Below are positions 55,922 through 64,000 of a stretch of 64,000 bases of DNA, piece by piece. Position 1 is the stretch's first letter. Each line of letters opens with the position of its first letter. A program made the translations under genes and the position numbers. The stretch is from a bacterium. GTDB lineage: Bacteria > Myxococcota_A > Polyangia > Nannocystales > Nannocystaceae. Under the pieces are notes generated by a model, which had not been told where the DNA came from, ran no database searches, and worked only from the letters and a program-made list of their open reading frames with translations. The stretch lies in assembly GCA_024742475.1 (NCBI GenBank), contig JANSYI010000013.1, positions 62,001 to 126,000 of the forward strand, read 5' to 3'.

Positions 55922-56317
55922 ATGTTCGAGCTCAAGCGCGACCGGGGCAACCCCGTATATCTCCAGATTCAAGCCCAGATCGAGCGCCGCATCGCTTCGG
56001 GGGCGCTCTGTGCAGGCGATGTGCTGCCCTCGGTGCGTACGCTCGCCAAGCAGCTCCGGGTCAACCCCAACACCGTCGTGAGGGCGTATCGCGAGCTGGA
56101 GTTTCGCGACCTCGTCGAGACTCGCCACGGCGAAGGCACCTTCGTGGCCGCCGGCGCCGAGAAGCAGGCGCAGCCGCGCGCCTTGCTGGCCGAGCGAGCC
56201 AGAGAGTTCGTCCACGAAGCCAAGGAGCTCGGGCTCACGAAGGAGCAGGCCCTCGCCGCGGTCAAGTCGGCGTGGAGGTCGTCGGGCAAGCCAGGAAAGT
56301 CGGGTCAGGTGGCGTGA
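55922..56317 (+). CDS. GntR-family regulator (YtrA type)
   Basis: A 131-residue protein starting at ATG 55922. The winged helix (about 10-75) has NPVYLQIQAQIERRIASG, LPSVRTLAKQLRVNPNTVVR and the RGEGTFV-like RHGEGTFVA turn. The C-terminal part is a short helix only, as in the YtrA subfamily, which represses ABC-transporter operons. The ABC ATPase gene follows with a one-base overlap, which fits. Confidence 0.9.
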   Translation: MFELKRDRGNPVYLQIQAQIERRIASGALCAGDVLPSVRTLAKQLRVNPNTVVRAYRELEFRDLVETRHGEGTFVAAGAEKQAQPRALLAERAREFVHEAKELGLTKEQALAAVKSAWRSSGKPGKSGQVA

Positions 56318-57189
56318 TGGAAGCTGCATTGCAGTTCGAAGGCGTCGGGTTCGCCTACCAGAGGCGGCGTCCCGTCCTCGACGGCTTCGACTTCGAGCTC
56401 GAGCCCGGACAGATCACCCTGCTCGCCGCGCCCAACGGGACCGGCAAGAGCACGGCGCTGTGGTTGGCGGCGGGGCTGCTGGCGCCTCAGCGCGGACGCG
56501 TGCGAGTGTTCGGCAAGGACCCGCACGCGCAGCGAGAGGTGCTCGGCAGAGTTGGTTTCCTCGCCGAGGGGTCGCCGCTACCCGCCGGTTGGACGGGCAA
56601 ACAGGTCCTGGAGTTCCAGCGAGACACCTTCCCCCGCTGGGACCAGAGCGAGTGCGATCGCCTGGTCTCCGCGTTTCGACTCGACCTATCCCAAAAGGTC
56701 AGAACGCTCTCACGGGGCCAGCGCGGCAAGCTCGGCTTGGTGACCGTGCTCTCGACGCGGCCCGAGCTGCTCCTGCTCGACGAACCCACGCTCGGGCTCG
56801 ACGTCGCGACGCGCCGCCACCTGCTGGCGGAGATCCTCGGTCAGGTGGCAGAGCAAGGCTGCCCCATCGTCATCGCGGGGCACGAGATCCGAGAGGCCGA
56901 GACGATCGCGGACCGCTTCGTGCTGGTCAACGATGGCAAGATCGTCTGTGACGAGCCGGTGGCCGAGCTCCTCGAGCGGCACCGTGCGCTGTCGTGGGAC
57001 GAGGACACGCCGCGGCCTCCCGAGGCCCTCGACGTCATGGTGCTGCCCTCCTTGTTCGGTCGACGGGCGCTGGCCCACAGCTGGGACCCCGAGCTGGCGC
57101 AGCTATGGATGGAGCGTGGCGGCCGGGTCGAGCCGGCCGACCTCGAGACCGTCTACCTGTCGCTCACCGGAGGGGTCGAACATGCGTGA
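56317..57189 (+). CDS. ABC transporter ATP-binding protein
   Basis: A 290-residue ATPase starting at ATG 56317 in a TGATG overlap with the regulator stop. Walker A is APNGTGKST, with Ala in place of the usual first Gly. Signature LSRGQRGK, Walker B LLLLDEPTLGLD and switch His in IAGHEIREAE. The C-terminal 80 residues resemble the extra domain of exporters of the YtrB/CcmA-like group. It overlaps the permease gene by eight bases. Confidence 0.9.
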   Translation: MEAALQFEGVGFAYQRRRPVLDGFDFELEPGQITLLAAPNGTGKSTALWLAAGLLAPQRGRVRVFGKDPHAQREVLGRVGFLAEGSPLPAGWTGKQVLEFQRDTFPRWDQSECDRLVSAFRLDLSQKVRTLSRGQRGKLGLVTVLSTRPELLLLDEPTLGLDVATRRHLLAEILGQVAEQGCPIVIAGHEIREAETIADRFVLVNDGKIVCDEPVAELLERHRALSWDEDTPRPPEALDVMVLPSLFGRRALAHSWDPELAQLWMERGGRVEPADLETVYLSLTGGVEHA

Positions 57190-58972
57190 CTCGGATCGTG
57201 CGATCGCCCGCCAAGCGCTCCGCGAGACCGCTCCGCTGGCGTTGCTGGGCGTGGCGCTCTGCGGCGCGCTCGAGCTTCAGTGGACGAAGTCGTTCGTGGC
57301 CATCGACATCCCCATCGGCTCGACGTGGCCGCTGTCGATCGTCGCGGCGCTGGCGGCGTGGGCAGGCATCGCGGTGTTCGGGGAGCTGCGAGACACCTTG
57401 GCGCATGCGCTGGCGCGCCCGCTGAGCCGAGGGCGCCTGCTCGCCGTTCGCACCGTGGTCCCCATCGCCGTGCTCACGGTGGTCGCGTTGGTGTTTCATG
57501 CCCTCGCAGGCCCGTTCGACAGCGGTCCTCCGTTTGCGCTCATGGTGGGCTTCGCGGGGCTTGCGTTCGGCATCGGAGCGTTCGCGGGGGCGAGCACCAG
57601 CACCGAGACGGCCGCGGTCGGAGCGACGCTGGTCGGCGTCGCCCTGTGCGTCGCACCGGTCGTCTTGGTCTTCGAGTTCTACGCGGTGTCGTGGGCGAGC
57701 ATCGACTCCGCGTTGGGCCCGTGGTTGTGGCCCGCAGCGCTGCTCGGAGCGCTCGGCACCGTGTGGCCCACGTGGTGGGTCGTCGGCACGATGCCCATCC
57801 GCTCACCACGGCGCATTGCAGCGGGGGTCGGAGCACTCGCGCTCTTCGAGCTGCTCTCGGTGGTGCTCGTATGGCGGCCCGTTGCGGCGGAGGCGACCTC
57901 GAGCGTGCACGGCCAGATGATCGCGATCGATGGCGTGCTCGGGGGTCCAAGGGTGGTCTTCACGAGCCAGGGCACCAGGGTCGACGGCGTGTACGTCGAC
58001 GAGGACGACACCCGACGCCACCTCTTTGGCGAGGGCGCCCAGCGAGAGCGCATCGTCAACGCGGCGCTCTCCCCCGACGGGCAGGCCATCGCGCTCCTCG
58101 TGCGGCAGGACGCCGTCGAGAGCAGCCGCGTGGTGCTCGTGGACCTGCGCTCGGGCAGGCGGGTCGCCACCCGGCGAGCACCGAGCGCCCGGCTGGGGGT
58201 GTGGGCACCCGACGCCCACGAGATGGCGTTCTTGGGCCAGGGCGAGCACACGCCCCTGCACATCCTCAGCGCCGAGGGGCGGACCACCCGGGTCATCCCC
58301 CCGTCGAGTCACGGGCGATTCACTCGTCTCCTCGGCTGGACCCGGCGCGGCATCGTGGCCGACCACGGCTTTGGGTTCGAGCTCATCTCTGCCGACGACG
58401 AGGGAACACGCCGATCGTTCGACGGCAGGGCTCCTCGGGCATTCTCGGAGACAGGGTTCGCCTGGATCGATCTGGAAGGCGAGCGAGGCTGGGCCGCGCC
58501 CCGGGGTACCCATCGCAGGCTCGTGATCGAGGGGTGGAACGACGAGCCTGCGGTCGAGGTCGAGCTCGAAGCGTGGCCGATTAGCAAGATCAGCGGCTTC
58601 GGCTACCTCGACCCCGACCACGTCTACGTGCAGTTCACCGAGTGGGACGGCAAGAAGGGGCTCATCGGCAGCACCAGCCCCCGTCGCTTGTACATCGTGC
58701 ATCGAAGCGGCGAAGTCCGAGCCGCCGTGCAGCGCGATCTCGGCGGCCGAGTCCACAGCCTGCGCGGCCCGCCCGAGGGCCCGTGGCTGGAGACGGGCGT
58801 CTACGGGACCATCCGCGTCGTGGGCTCCGATGGGCACACGCTCACGCGGCGTCAGGGGAGAAACCTCGGCGGACGCTCGCTCCGCTGGATCCCCACCCGC
58901 GAGGTCGAAGGCGGCATCGCGTTCGTCGAGAACGGTCACCTCGCAACCCTCTTCCCGGAGTACTTCCAATGA
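57182..58972 (+). CDS. ABC permease with large C-terminal soluble domain
   Basis: A 596-residue protein starting at ATG 57182. Six membrane helices occupy about 15-255 (LALLGVALCGALELQW; LSIVAALAAWAGIAVF; VLTVVALVFHALAG; ALMVGFAGLAFGIGAF; VGVALCVAPVVLVFEF; ALALFELLSVVLVW). The remaining 330 residues have propeller-like repeats (ALSPDGQAIALLVRQ; LGVWAPDAHEMAFLGQG; IRVVGSDGHTLT). After an even number of helices, this part is probably periplasmic if the last helix is the sixth exit, so it may sense an envelope signal. Coupled to the next permease by ATGA. Confidence 0.82.
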   Translation: MRDSDRAIARQALRETAPLALLGVALCGALELQWTKSFVAIDIPIGSTWPLSIVAALAAWAGIAVFGELRDTLAHALARPLSRGRLLAVRTVVPIAVLTVVALVFHALAGPFDSGPPFALMVGFAGLAFGIGAFAGASTSTETAAVGATLVGVALCVAPVVLVFEFYAVSWASIDSALGPWLWPAALLGALGTVWPTWWVVGTMPIRSPRRIAAGVGALALFELLSVVLVWRPVAAEATSSVHGQMIAIDGVLGGPRVVFTSQGTRVDGVYVDEDDTRRHLFGEGAQRERIVNAALSPDGQAIALLVRQDAVESSRVVLVDLRSGRRVATRRAPSARLGVWAPDAHEMAFLGQGEHTPLHILSAEGRTTRVIPPSSHGRFTRLLGWTRRGIVADHGFGFELISADDEGTRRSFDGRAPRAFSETGFAWIDLEGERGWAAPRGTHRRLVIEGWNDEPAVEVELEAWPISKISGFGYLDPDHVYVQFTEWDGKKGLIGSTSPRRLYIVHRSGEVRAAVQRDLGGRVHSLRGPPEGPWLETGVYGTIRVVGSDGHTLTRRQGRNLGGRSLRWIPTREVEGGIAFVENGHLATLFPEYFQ

Positions 58973-60153
58973 TTCGAGCCATCTATCGCGTCGCTGCCCC
59001 GGGTCGCCTCGGCATGCTCGCGGCCGTCGTGTGCGTGTCCCTCCTGGCCCGCGTCGGCGGGGCCATGCGCGAAGACGTGCACTGGGGCGCCAGCGAGTCC
59101 CAAGCCACCGCCTCGATTCTGATCCTGTGGCTGGTGATCCCCGTGTTCGTCACCATGCTCGGCACGGCGCTCTTTCGTGGCGAGCACGCGCCGTGGTCGT
59201 GGGGGCTCGCGCGTCCCGTGTCGCGGCTGCGGTGGATCGGTGCCCTGGTCGCGCTCGACGCCGCGACCGTCGCCGCCTGCACGCTGGCGGCCTCGCTGGT
59301 GTTGGGCGAGCTCCGAGGCGCATGGGGCACGTGGGAGAGCACCGTCGATGGTGCACTCCTCGCGGTGACCGCATTCGCCTACGCAGGCCTGTATCTACTG
59401 ACCGCGACCGCTGGCAGCCGCACCGACTCGACCATTCGAGCGGCAGCCGTCGCTGTGCTAAGCGGCGCCGCCCTGGTCACCGCGACCACGTCGGTGTTCA
59501 CCTACCTGCGCGACCACGCGTGGGGCACCTGGGGTGGCCTGCACCCGAGCTGGGAGCGGGCCTACCACGTCTACGGCCTCGCCAGCTGGGACGGACCGGC
59601 GCAGCTCGGCGTGCCCCACACGTGGTGGTTGCTGGCCGCGCTCGTCCTAGTGACCTCGGCGATCGCCGCCCCGATCCTTGCGTTCATCCGCACCGCACGG
59701 CTCACGCCCGGACCCGTCCCCTTGTGGCCCGTATCGGTGTGGAGCGGTGCGCTCGCGCTCGTTGCTGTTGCACTGCTCTTCCTAGGCTGCGTCCGACTGC
59801 AAGCCATCGCGCCTGCCGAGGCGAAGAAGGGTGCCATCACCGTCGAGTTGGTCCCCGGCGGCGTAGTGCAGCGGGTGGACTCCGCCTATCTGCTCTTCGA
59901 GGGCGTCGACGTTCCCCGGTCGCTCACGCGCATTCATGCCAGCAGCACGTCCACGTCAGGGGCACGATTCGAGGGTCTGAGCCCCGGCAGATTCGATGCG
60001 TGCGCGAAGCTCGTGTTGGATCCGGCGAGCGCCGACGACGACCCCCACTCGACCAACGCACGTCGCTGCGTGCCGATCGTCGTGACCGACGCCCTCACGC
60101 AGACCCTCATCATCGACCTGCGCTCCGACGGCCTCAGCGCCGAGCCGGAGTGA
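58969..60153 (+). CDS. ABC permease, second subunit
   Basis: A 394-residue protein starting at ATG 58969 in an ATGA overlap. About six membrane helices (LGMLAAVVCVSLLARVGG; ILILWLVIPVFVTMLG; ATVAACTLAASLVLGE; LAVTAFAYAGLYLLTATAG; LLAALVLVTSAIAAPILAF; LALVAVALLFLGCVRL) are followed by a C-terminal beta-rich part (about 290-394) with two Cys (FDACAKLVL, RRCVPIVV), likely periplasmic. It pairs with the preceding permease and ATPase in an exporter regulated by the GntR protein. Cargo unknown. Confidence 0.8.
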   Translation: MIRAIYRVAAPGRLGMLAAVVCVSLLARVGGAMREDVHWGASESQATASILILWLVIPVFVTMLGTALFRGEHAPWSWGLARPVSRLRWIGALVALDAATVAACTLAASLVLGELRGAWGTWESTVDGALLAVTAFAYAGLYLLTATAGSRTDSTIRAAAVAVLSGAALVTATTSVFTYLRDHAWGTWGGLHPSWERAYHVYGLASWDGPAQLGVPHTWWLLAALVLVTSAIAAPILAFIRTARLTPGPVPLWPVSVWSGALALVAVALLFLGCVRLQAIAPAEAKKGAITVELVPGGVVQRVDSAYLLFEGVDVPRSLTRIHASSTSTSGARFEGLSPGRFDACAKLVLDPASADDDPHSTNARRCVPIVVTDALTQTLIIDLRSDGLSAEPE

Positions 60154-60250
60154 GCGGCCGCCACACACTGTTCCGCACACCCGCGAGCGCTTCTGCGCTG
60201 GGGGAACGACCCAAACCCCGAGCCCGGCGAGACGCGATACCCTTGACGCC

Positions 60251-61249
60251 GTGGGGAGGTTGAAGGGAGTGCTGCTGGCGGCCGCCATGGGCACCGGTGC
60301 GAGTCTGGGCTGCACCTCAGCGCCGACCTTCCAGTGCTCGGACGACGCGTCGTGTGGCCCCTCGGGTACGTGCGAGGCGAACAACTTCTGCTCGTTTCCC
60401 GACACGACGTGCCCGTCGGGACGGCGATATGGAGACTTCTCGGAGGAGTATGGCCAGCGCTGCGTCGACCCCGACGCTGAGACCGAGCCGACGAGCACGT
60501 CGACCTCCTCCGGTGGAACCACCGACGCTTCACCCGTCACCACCGGGCTATCCCTCAGCGATGCATCGGACTCGGGGAGCACCGACGGCGGCTCGGTGGA
60601 CACCGGGACGACCACCAGCGGCGAGGCGAGCGAGACCACGTCCGACGACGAGCGGACGATCGGACCGCTGCAAATCCAAACCAACCTCGACGACGGCTGC
60701 ATCTACCTCAACGGTGAGAATGACGCGACGTGGCTGCCCTCGGGTGAGCAGAACTCGCTGGGCTTTCTCGGCGAGTACCCACTTGGCAGCCCATACTACG
60801 GCTACTTTCGGTTCGAGCTCCCAGAGGCTCTGCCCGCCGGAACGGCGGTGCCAACGGCCACGCTCACGCTCGATGGGCACGCGACGTACCAATGGAACCC
60901 CGAAGCGTACGCGCTTGCGATCTACGTCGAGATCAGCGGCGACGCCGAGCCGGTCGACGGCAGCGACCGCTTCCCGTCCGAGGGGCAAACCGAGTTGTCC
61001 GAGGAATCGGTGCGTTGGCCAGCACGCGGTGGCCTGACGTGGGATGTCCAGGACACGAACACATCGACCAACGTGGGGCCGCTGCTCGAAGCTCTGATCG
61101 CACAGATGGGTGGCCTCGACGCGGGCGCACACGTGCAGTTTTGGATCTCCAAGGCCGAGCTTGGCCAGGACGCAGAGGTCGGCTACGTCGACTTCACCGC
61201 GGACCCCGAGCGCGCATCCACGCTGACGCTGACGATCAACCGCAAGTAG
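60251..61249 (+). CDS. Lipoprotein with probable jelly-roll domain
   Basis: A 332-residue protein starting at GTG 60251. Lipobox SLGC (Cys 21), two Cys-rich turns (CSDDASCGPSGTCEANNFC), a Ser/Thr/Gly linker (about 78-135) and a C-terminal domain (about 140-332) with PYYGYFRFELPEALPAGTAV and RASTLTLTINRK. That pattern fits the DNRLRE-type beta-sandwich found on many secreted proteins. Probably a surface adhesin or binding protein. Confidence 0.7.
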   Translation: MGRLKGVLLAAAMGTGASLGCTSAPTFQCSDDASCGPSGTCEANNFCSFPDTTCPSGRRYGDFSEEYGQRCVDPDAETEPTSTSTSSGGTTDASPVTTGLSLSDASDSGSTDGGSVDTGTTTSGEASETTSDDERTIGPLQIQTNLDDGCIYLNGENDATWLPSGEQNSLGFLGEYPLGSPYYGYFRFELPEALPAGTAVPTATLTLDGHATYQWNPEAYALAIYVEISGDAEPVDGSDRFPSEGQTELSEESVRWPARGGLTWDVQDTNTSTNVGPLLEALIAQMGGLDAGAHVQFWISKAELGQDAEVGYVDFTADPERASTLTLTINRK

Positions 61250-61366
61250 CCTCATGCAGACGCCACCACCGTGCGCAGTGGCACGGTCGAGGCGCTGCCG
61301 CACACCGTCCAGCCTGCACCTCCGCGAAAACGCCCGGTGGAACGGAGCCTGCACCTCACCTCGGGC

Positions 61367-61666
61367 ATGCCCAAAGCATGGTCCGACAAAGATGAGCGCA
61401 TGTTCGAACACATCAAGGACAACGAGCTCGACCGCGGCCGCAGCGAGTCTCGCGCCGAGGAGATCGCGGGACGTACGGTCAACAAGCAGCGCCGAAAGGA
61501 AGGCCGCACTCCGAACGAGACCACCCAAGGCACGGGCAACCCCCACACGCGCCTCGAAGAGCGCACGAAGGACGAGCTGTCCAACCGCGCGCGAGAGCTC
61601 GAGATCGACGGTCGCAGCACGATGAACAAAGCCGAGCTGATCGAGGCCATTCGCGCCGCCTCCTGA
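61367..61666 (+). CDS. Rho-N-domain small protein
   Basis: A 99-residue protein. ATG 61367 is chosen because this family begins MP+xxWSDKDERxxEHIK; the frame is open further upstream. It has a helical first half (HIKDNELDRGRSESRAEEIA, ARTVNKQRR-like) and a C-terminal Rho N-terminal-like SAP motif (TKDELSNRARELEIDGRSTM, NKAELIEAIR). Related proteins are common and sometimes called plasmid-stabilisation proteins; nucleic-acid binding is likely. Not linked to its neighbours. Confidence 0.82.
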   Translation: MPKAWSDKDERMFEHIKDNELDRGRSESRAEEIAGRTVNKQRRKEGRTPNETTQGTGNPHTRLEERTKDELSNRARELEIDGRSTMNKAELIEAIRAAS

Positions 61667-61720
61667 GGTGCGACAGGCCCCCTTCCCAGCTGGCCGGGGA
61701 TTTGGCATCGTCCCGGGCAC

Positions 61721-62806
61721 GTGAAGCGCGCGATCCTCTTGGCCGCCGTGGCCCTCGGCTCGTGCACGGACGCGACGCTCGAGTCGCACGGGCAGCTCCC
61801 GAAGCTCGCCGAGGCATTGATGCCCCTGGGCATCGAGCCCACGGTCGCCAGGACGGAGGTCGGGCATCTGGCCTACCAACCCCCGACGACCGAGTGTCCG
61901 CACGTGGTGCGGATATCCACGGTCAACGAGCCCGACCTCATGCACGAGCCCGACAGCGAATCCTACCTGTCGCTCGGCTTGGACGACTCGCCCGACGAGC
62001 CGCATGTCCAGCTTCGTACGATGTACCGCGGCTTTCGAGCCGAGAAGGGCGTGCAGCGCCAGGGCGAAATGTCCGAGGTGATGGTCGGGCCGACGTCCCC
62101 CACCGCGGGCTGCTTGCCCAAGACTTGGGACCCGGTCGAAGACGCGATGACGCTGGGCTGGCCAGCGCTCACCGGTCGCCTCACGGGCATTCACGAGCGT
62201 TGGACGGGTCACCGCGTGGCCGGCAAGTGCAACCGCGCCGCGTGTGTCGACCCCAAGACCGGCGGCGGGGGACCCGACAACCACCACCGCACGTGCGTCA
62301 CCCAAGACTGGCAGAACGAGCTGGTCGGACTGTACGAACACCAAGGTGAACGCCTGGCGTTGGTTCGCGGCACATGGACCGACGGGCACGGCGAAGTCGG
62401 ACCGGGCAACACCACGGGCATCTGGACCGAGCGCTACACGCTGGTGAACCTCGAACACGGGCGCCCGATGTGGTCTCGGGTTCGGCTTCATCACAGCTTC
62501 CCGCAGCCCACGGCCGACAAGACGTGGTCGCCCATCGATCGCACGTGGGAGATGCACACCGCCGACGCGTGCCCGGGCAGCCTGGCCGCGCACGGTTGGG
62601 ACCGGCCCGACGATGTGCTCGAGGCGGTCGAGGATCAGCTGAAGCTGCAGGCCGACCCCAAGCTCATCCGGCAGCCGGTGCGATCCAAGGCCAGTCAGCC
62701 TCGCCCCAAAGCTCCCGATTCCGGAGAGCCGTACATCGTCCCCAAACCCAGCGAGACGCCGCAGCCGGGGGCGATCCCCCCTGTCGTCGCGCCCCCGACG
62801 GAATAG
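61721..62806 (+). CDS. Lipoprotein of unknown function
   Basis: A 361-residue protein starting at GTG 61721, with lipobox LGSC (Cys 15). The mature part has six or so Cys, mixed strands (WQNELVGLYEHQGERLALVR; GIWTERYTLVNLEHGRPMWS) and a Pro-rich tail (IVPKPSETPQPGAIPPVV). No domain is recognised. It ends 29 bases before murA. Confidence 0.68.
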   Translation: MKRAILLAAVALGSCTDATLESHGQLPKLAEALMPLGIEPTVARTEVGHLAYQPPTTECPHVVRISTVNEPDLMHEPDSESYLSLGLDDSPDEPHVQLRTMYRGFRAEKGVQRQGEMSEVMVGPTSPTAGCLPKTWDPVEDAMTLGWPALTGRLTGIHERWTGHRVAGKCNRAACVDPKTGGGGPDNHHRTCVTQDWQNELVGLYEHQGERLALVRGTWTDGHGEVGPGNTTGIWTERYTLVNLEHGRPMWSRVRLHHSFPQPTADKTWSPIDRTWEMHTADACPGSLAAHGWDRPDDVLEAVEDQLKLQADPKLIRQPVRSKASQPRPKAPDSGEPYIVPKPSETPQPGAIPPVVAPPTE

Positions 62807-62835
62807 CGAGCCGGTACCCTCGCGTCGAGATTCAC

Positions 62836-64000
<1,165 letters not shown>

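Overview
The window is GC-rich chromosomal DNA, almost fully coding, most likely from a myxobacterium (Myxococcota, probably Nannocystineae). The evidence for that is the many predicted lipoproteins with a lipobox followed by a Ser/Thr/Gly/Asp-rich linker, cysteine-rich repeats of the CGDG...CDDGN type, eukaryote-like Ser/Thr kinases, ECF sigma factors, GTG starts and 4-base ATGA/GTGA gene overlaps. I see no rRNA, tRNA, CRISPR array, transposase, capsid or terminase gene.

Region 1 (1-17476, minus strand) is the most distinctive part. It is a compact operon for a phage-tail-like extracellular contractile injection system (eCIS). In transcription order it runs: sheath (500 aa), sheath with an extra domain (608 aa), tube, zinc-motif baseplate-type protein, histidine-rich protein, DUF4255 cap/terminator (Pvc16-like), AAA+ ATPase (Pvc15-like), a 79-aa protein, and a 2022-aa putative effector starting with a DUF4157 domain (HEVAH). 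I find no spike, PAAR, gp25, LysM, tape-measure or large baseplate gene here, so the set is partial and the rest must lie elsewhere if the machine works. Right behind the effector come at least three related reading frames built from a small N-terminal domain plus a HEAT-like module. They look like a multi-copy immunity or antidote array. The effector's 3' end and this array are visibly less GC-rich than the delivery genes, as expected for a swappable toxin/immunity cassette.

Region 2 (17652-25818) holds a secreted tail-collar-like protein with five HxH pairs beside a small lipoprotein, an alpha/beta hydrolase, several lipoproteins (one VWA-like), a Pro-Glu-repeat membrane protein and a Ser/Thr kinase with a periplasmic tail.

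Region 3 (25919-40000) has an ABC ATPase with a permease fused to an M1-type metallopeptidase, an APH-fold kinase, an ECF sigma factor overlapping tail-to-tail with a kinase-TPR protein, a large lipoprotein, an Old Yellow Enzyme and an FMO-like flavoprotein.

Region 4 (40016-50800) has an envelope protein/ECF sigma/putative anti-sigma operon, small membrane proteins and lipoproteins, a short-chain dehydrogenase, a Pal-CpoB pair and a small protein with a possible caspase-like His/Cys layout.

Region 5 (50807-64000) has a lipoprotein/TonB-receptor/copper-monooxygenase-cytochrome operon, a GntR-controlled ABC exporter with two permeases, further lipoproteins, a Rho-N-type small protein and the start of murA.

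Three genes (near 1036, 20586 and 50101), and possibly a fourth near 2053, each become a full-length frame if one base is added to a homopolymer. Either the sequence under-calls homopolymers or these genes carry real frameshifts.
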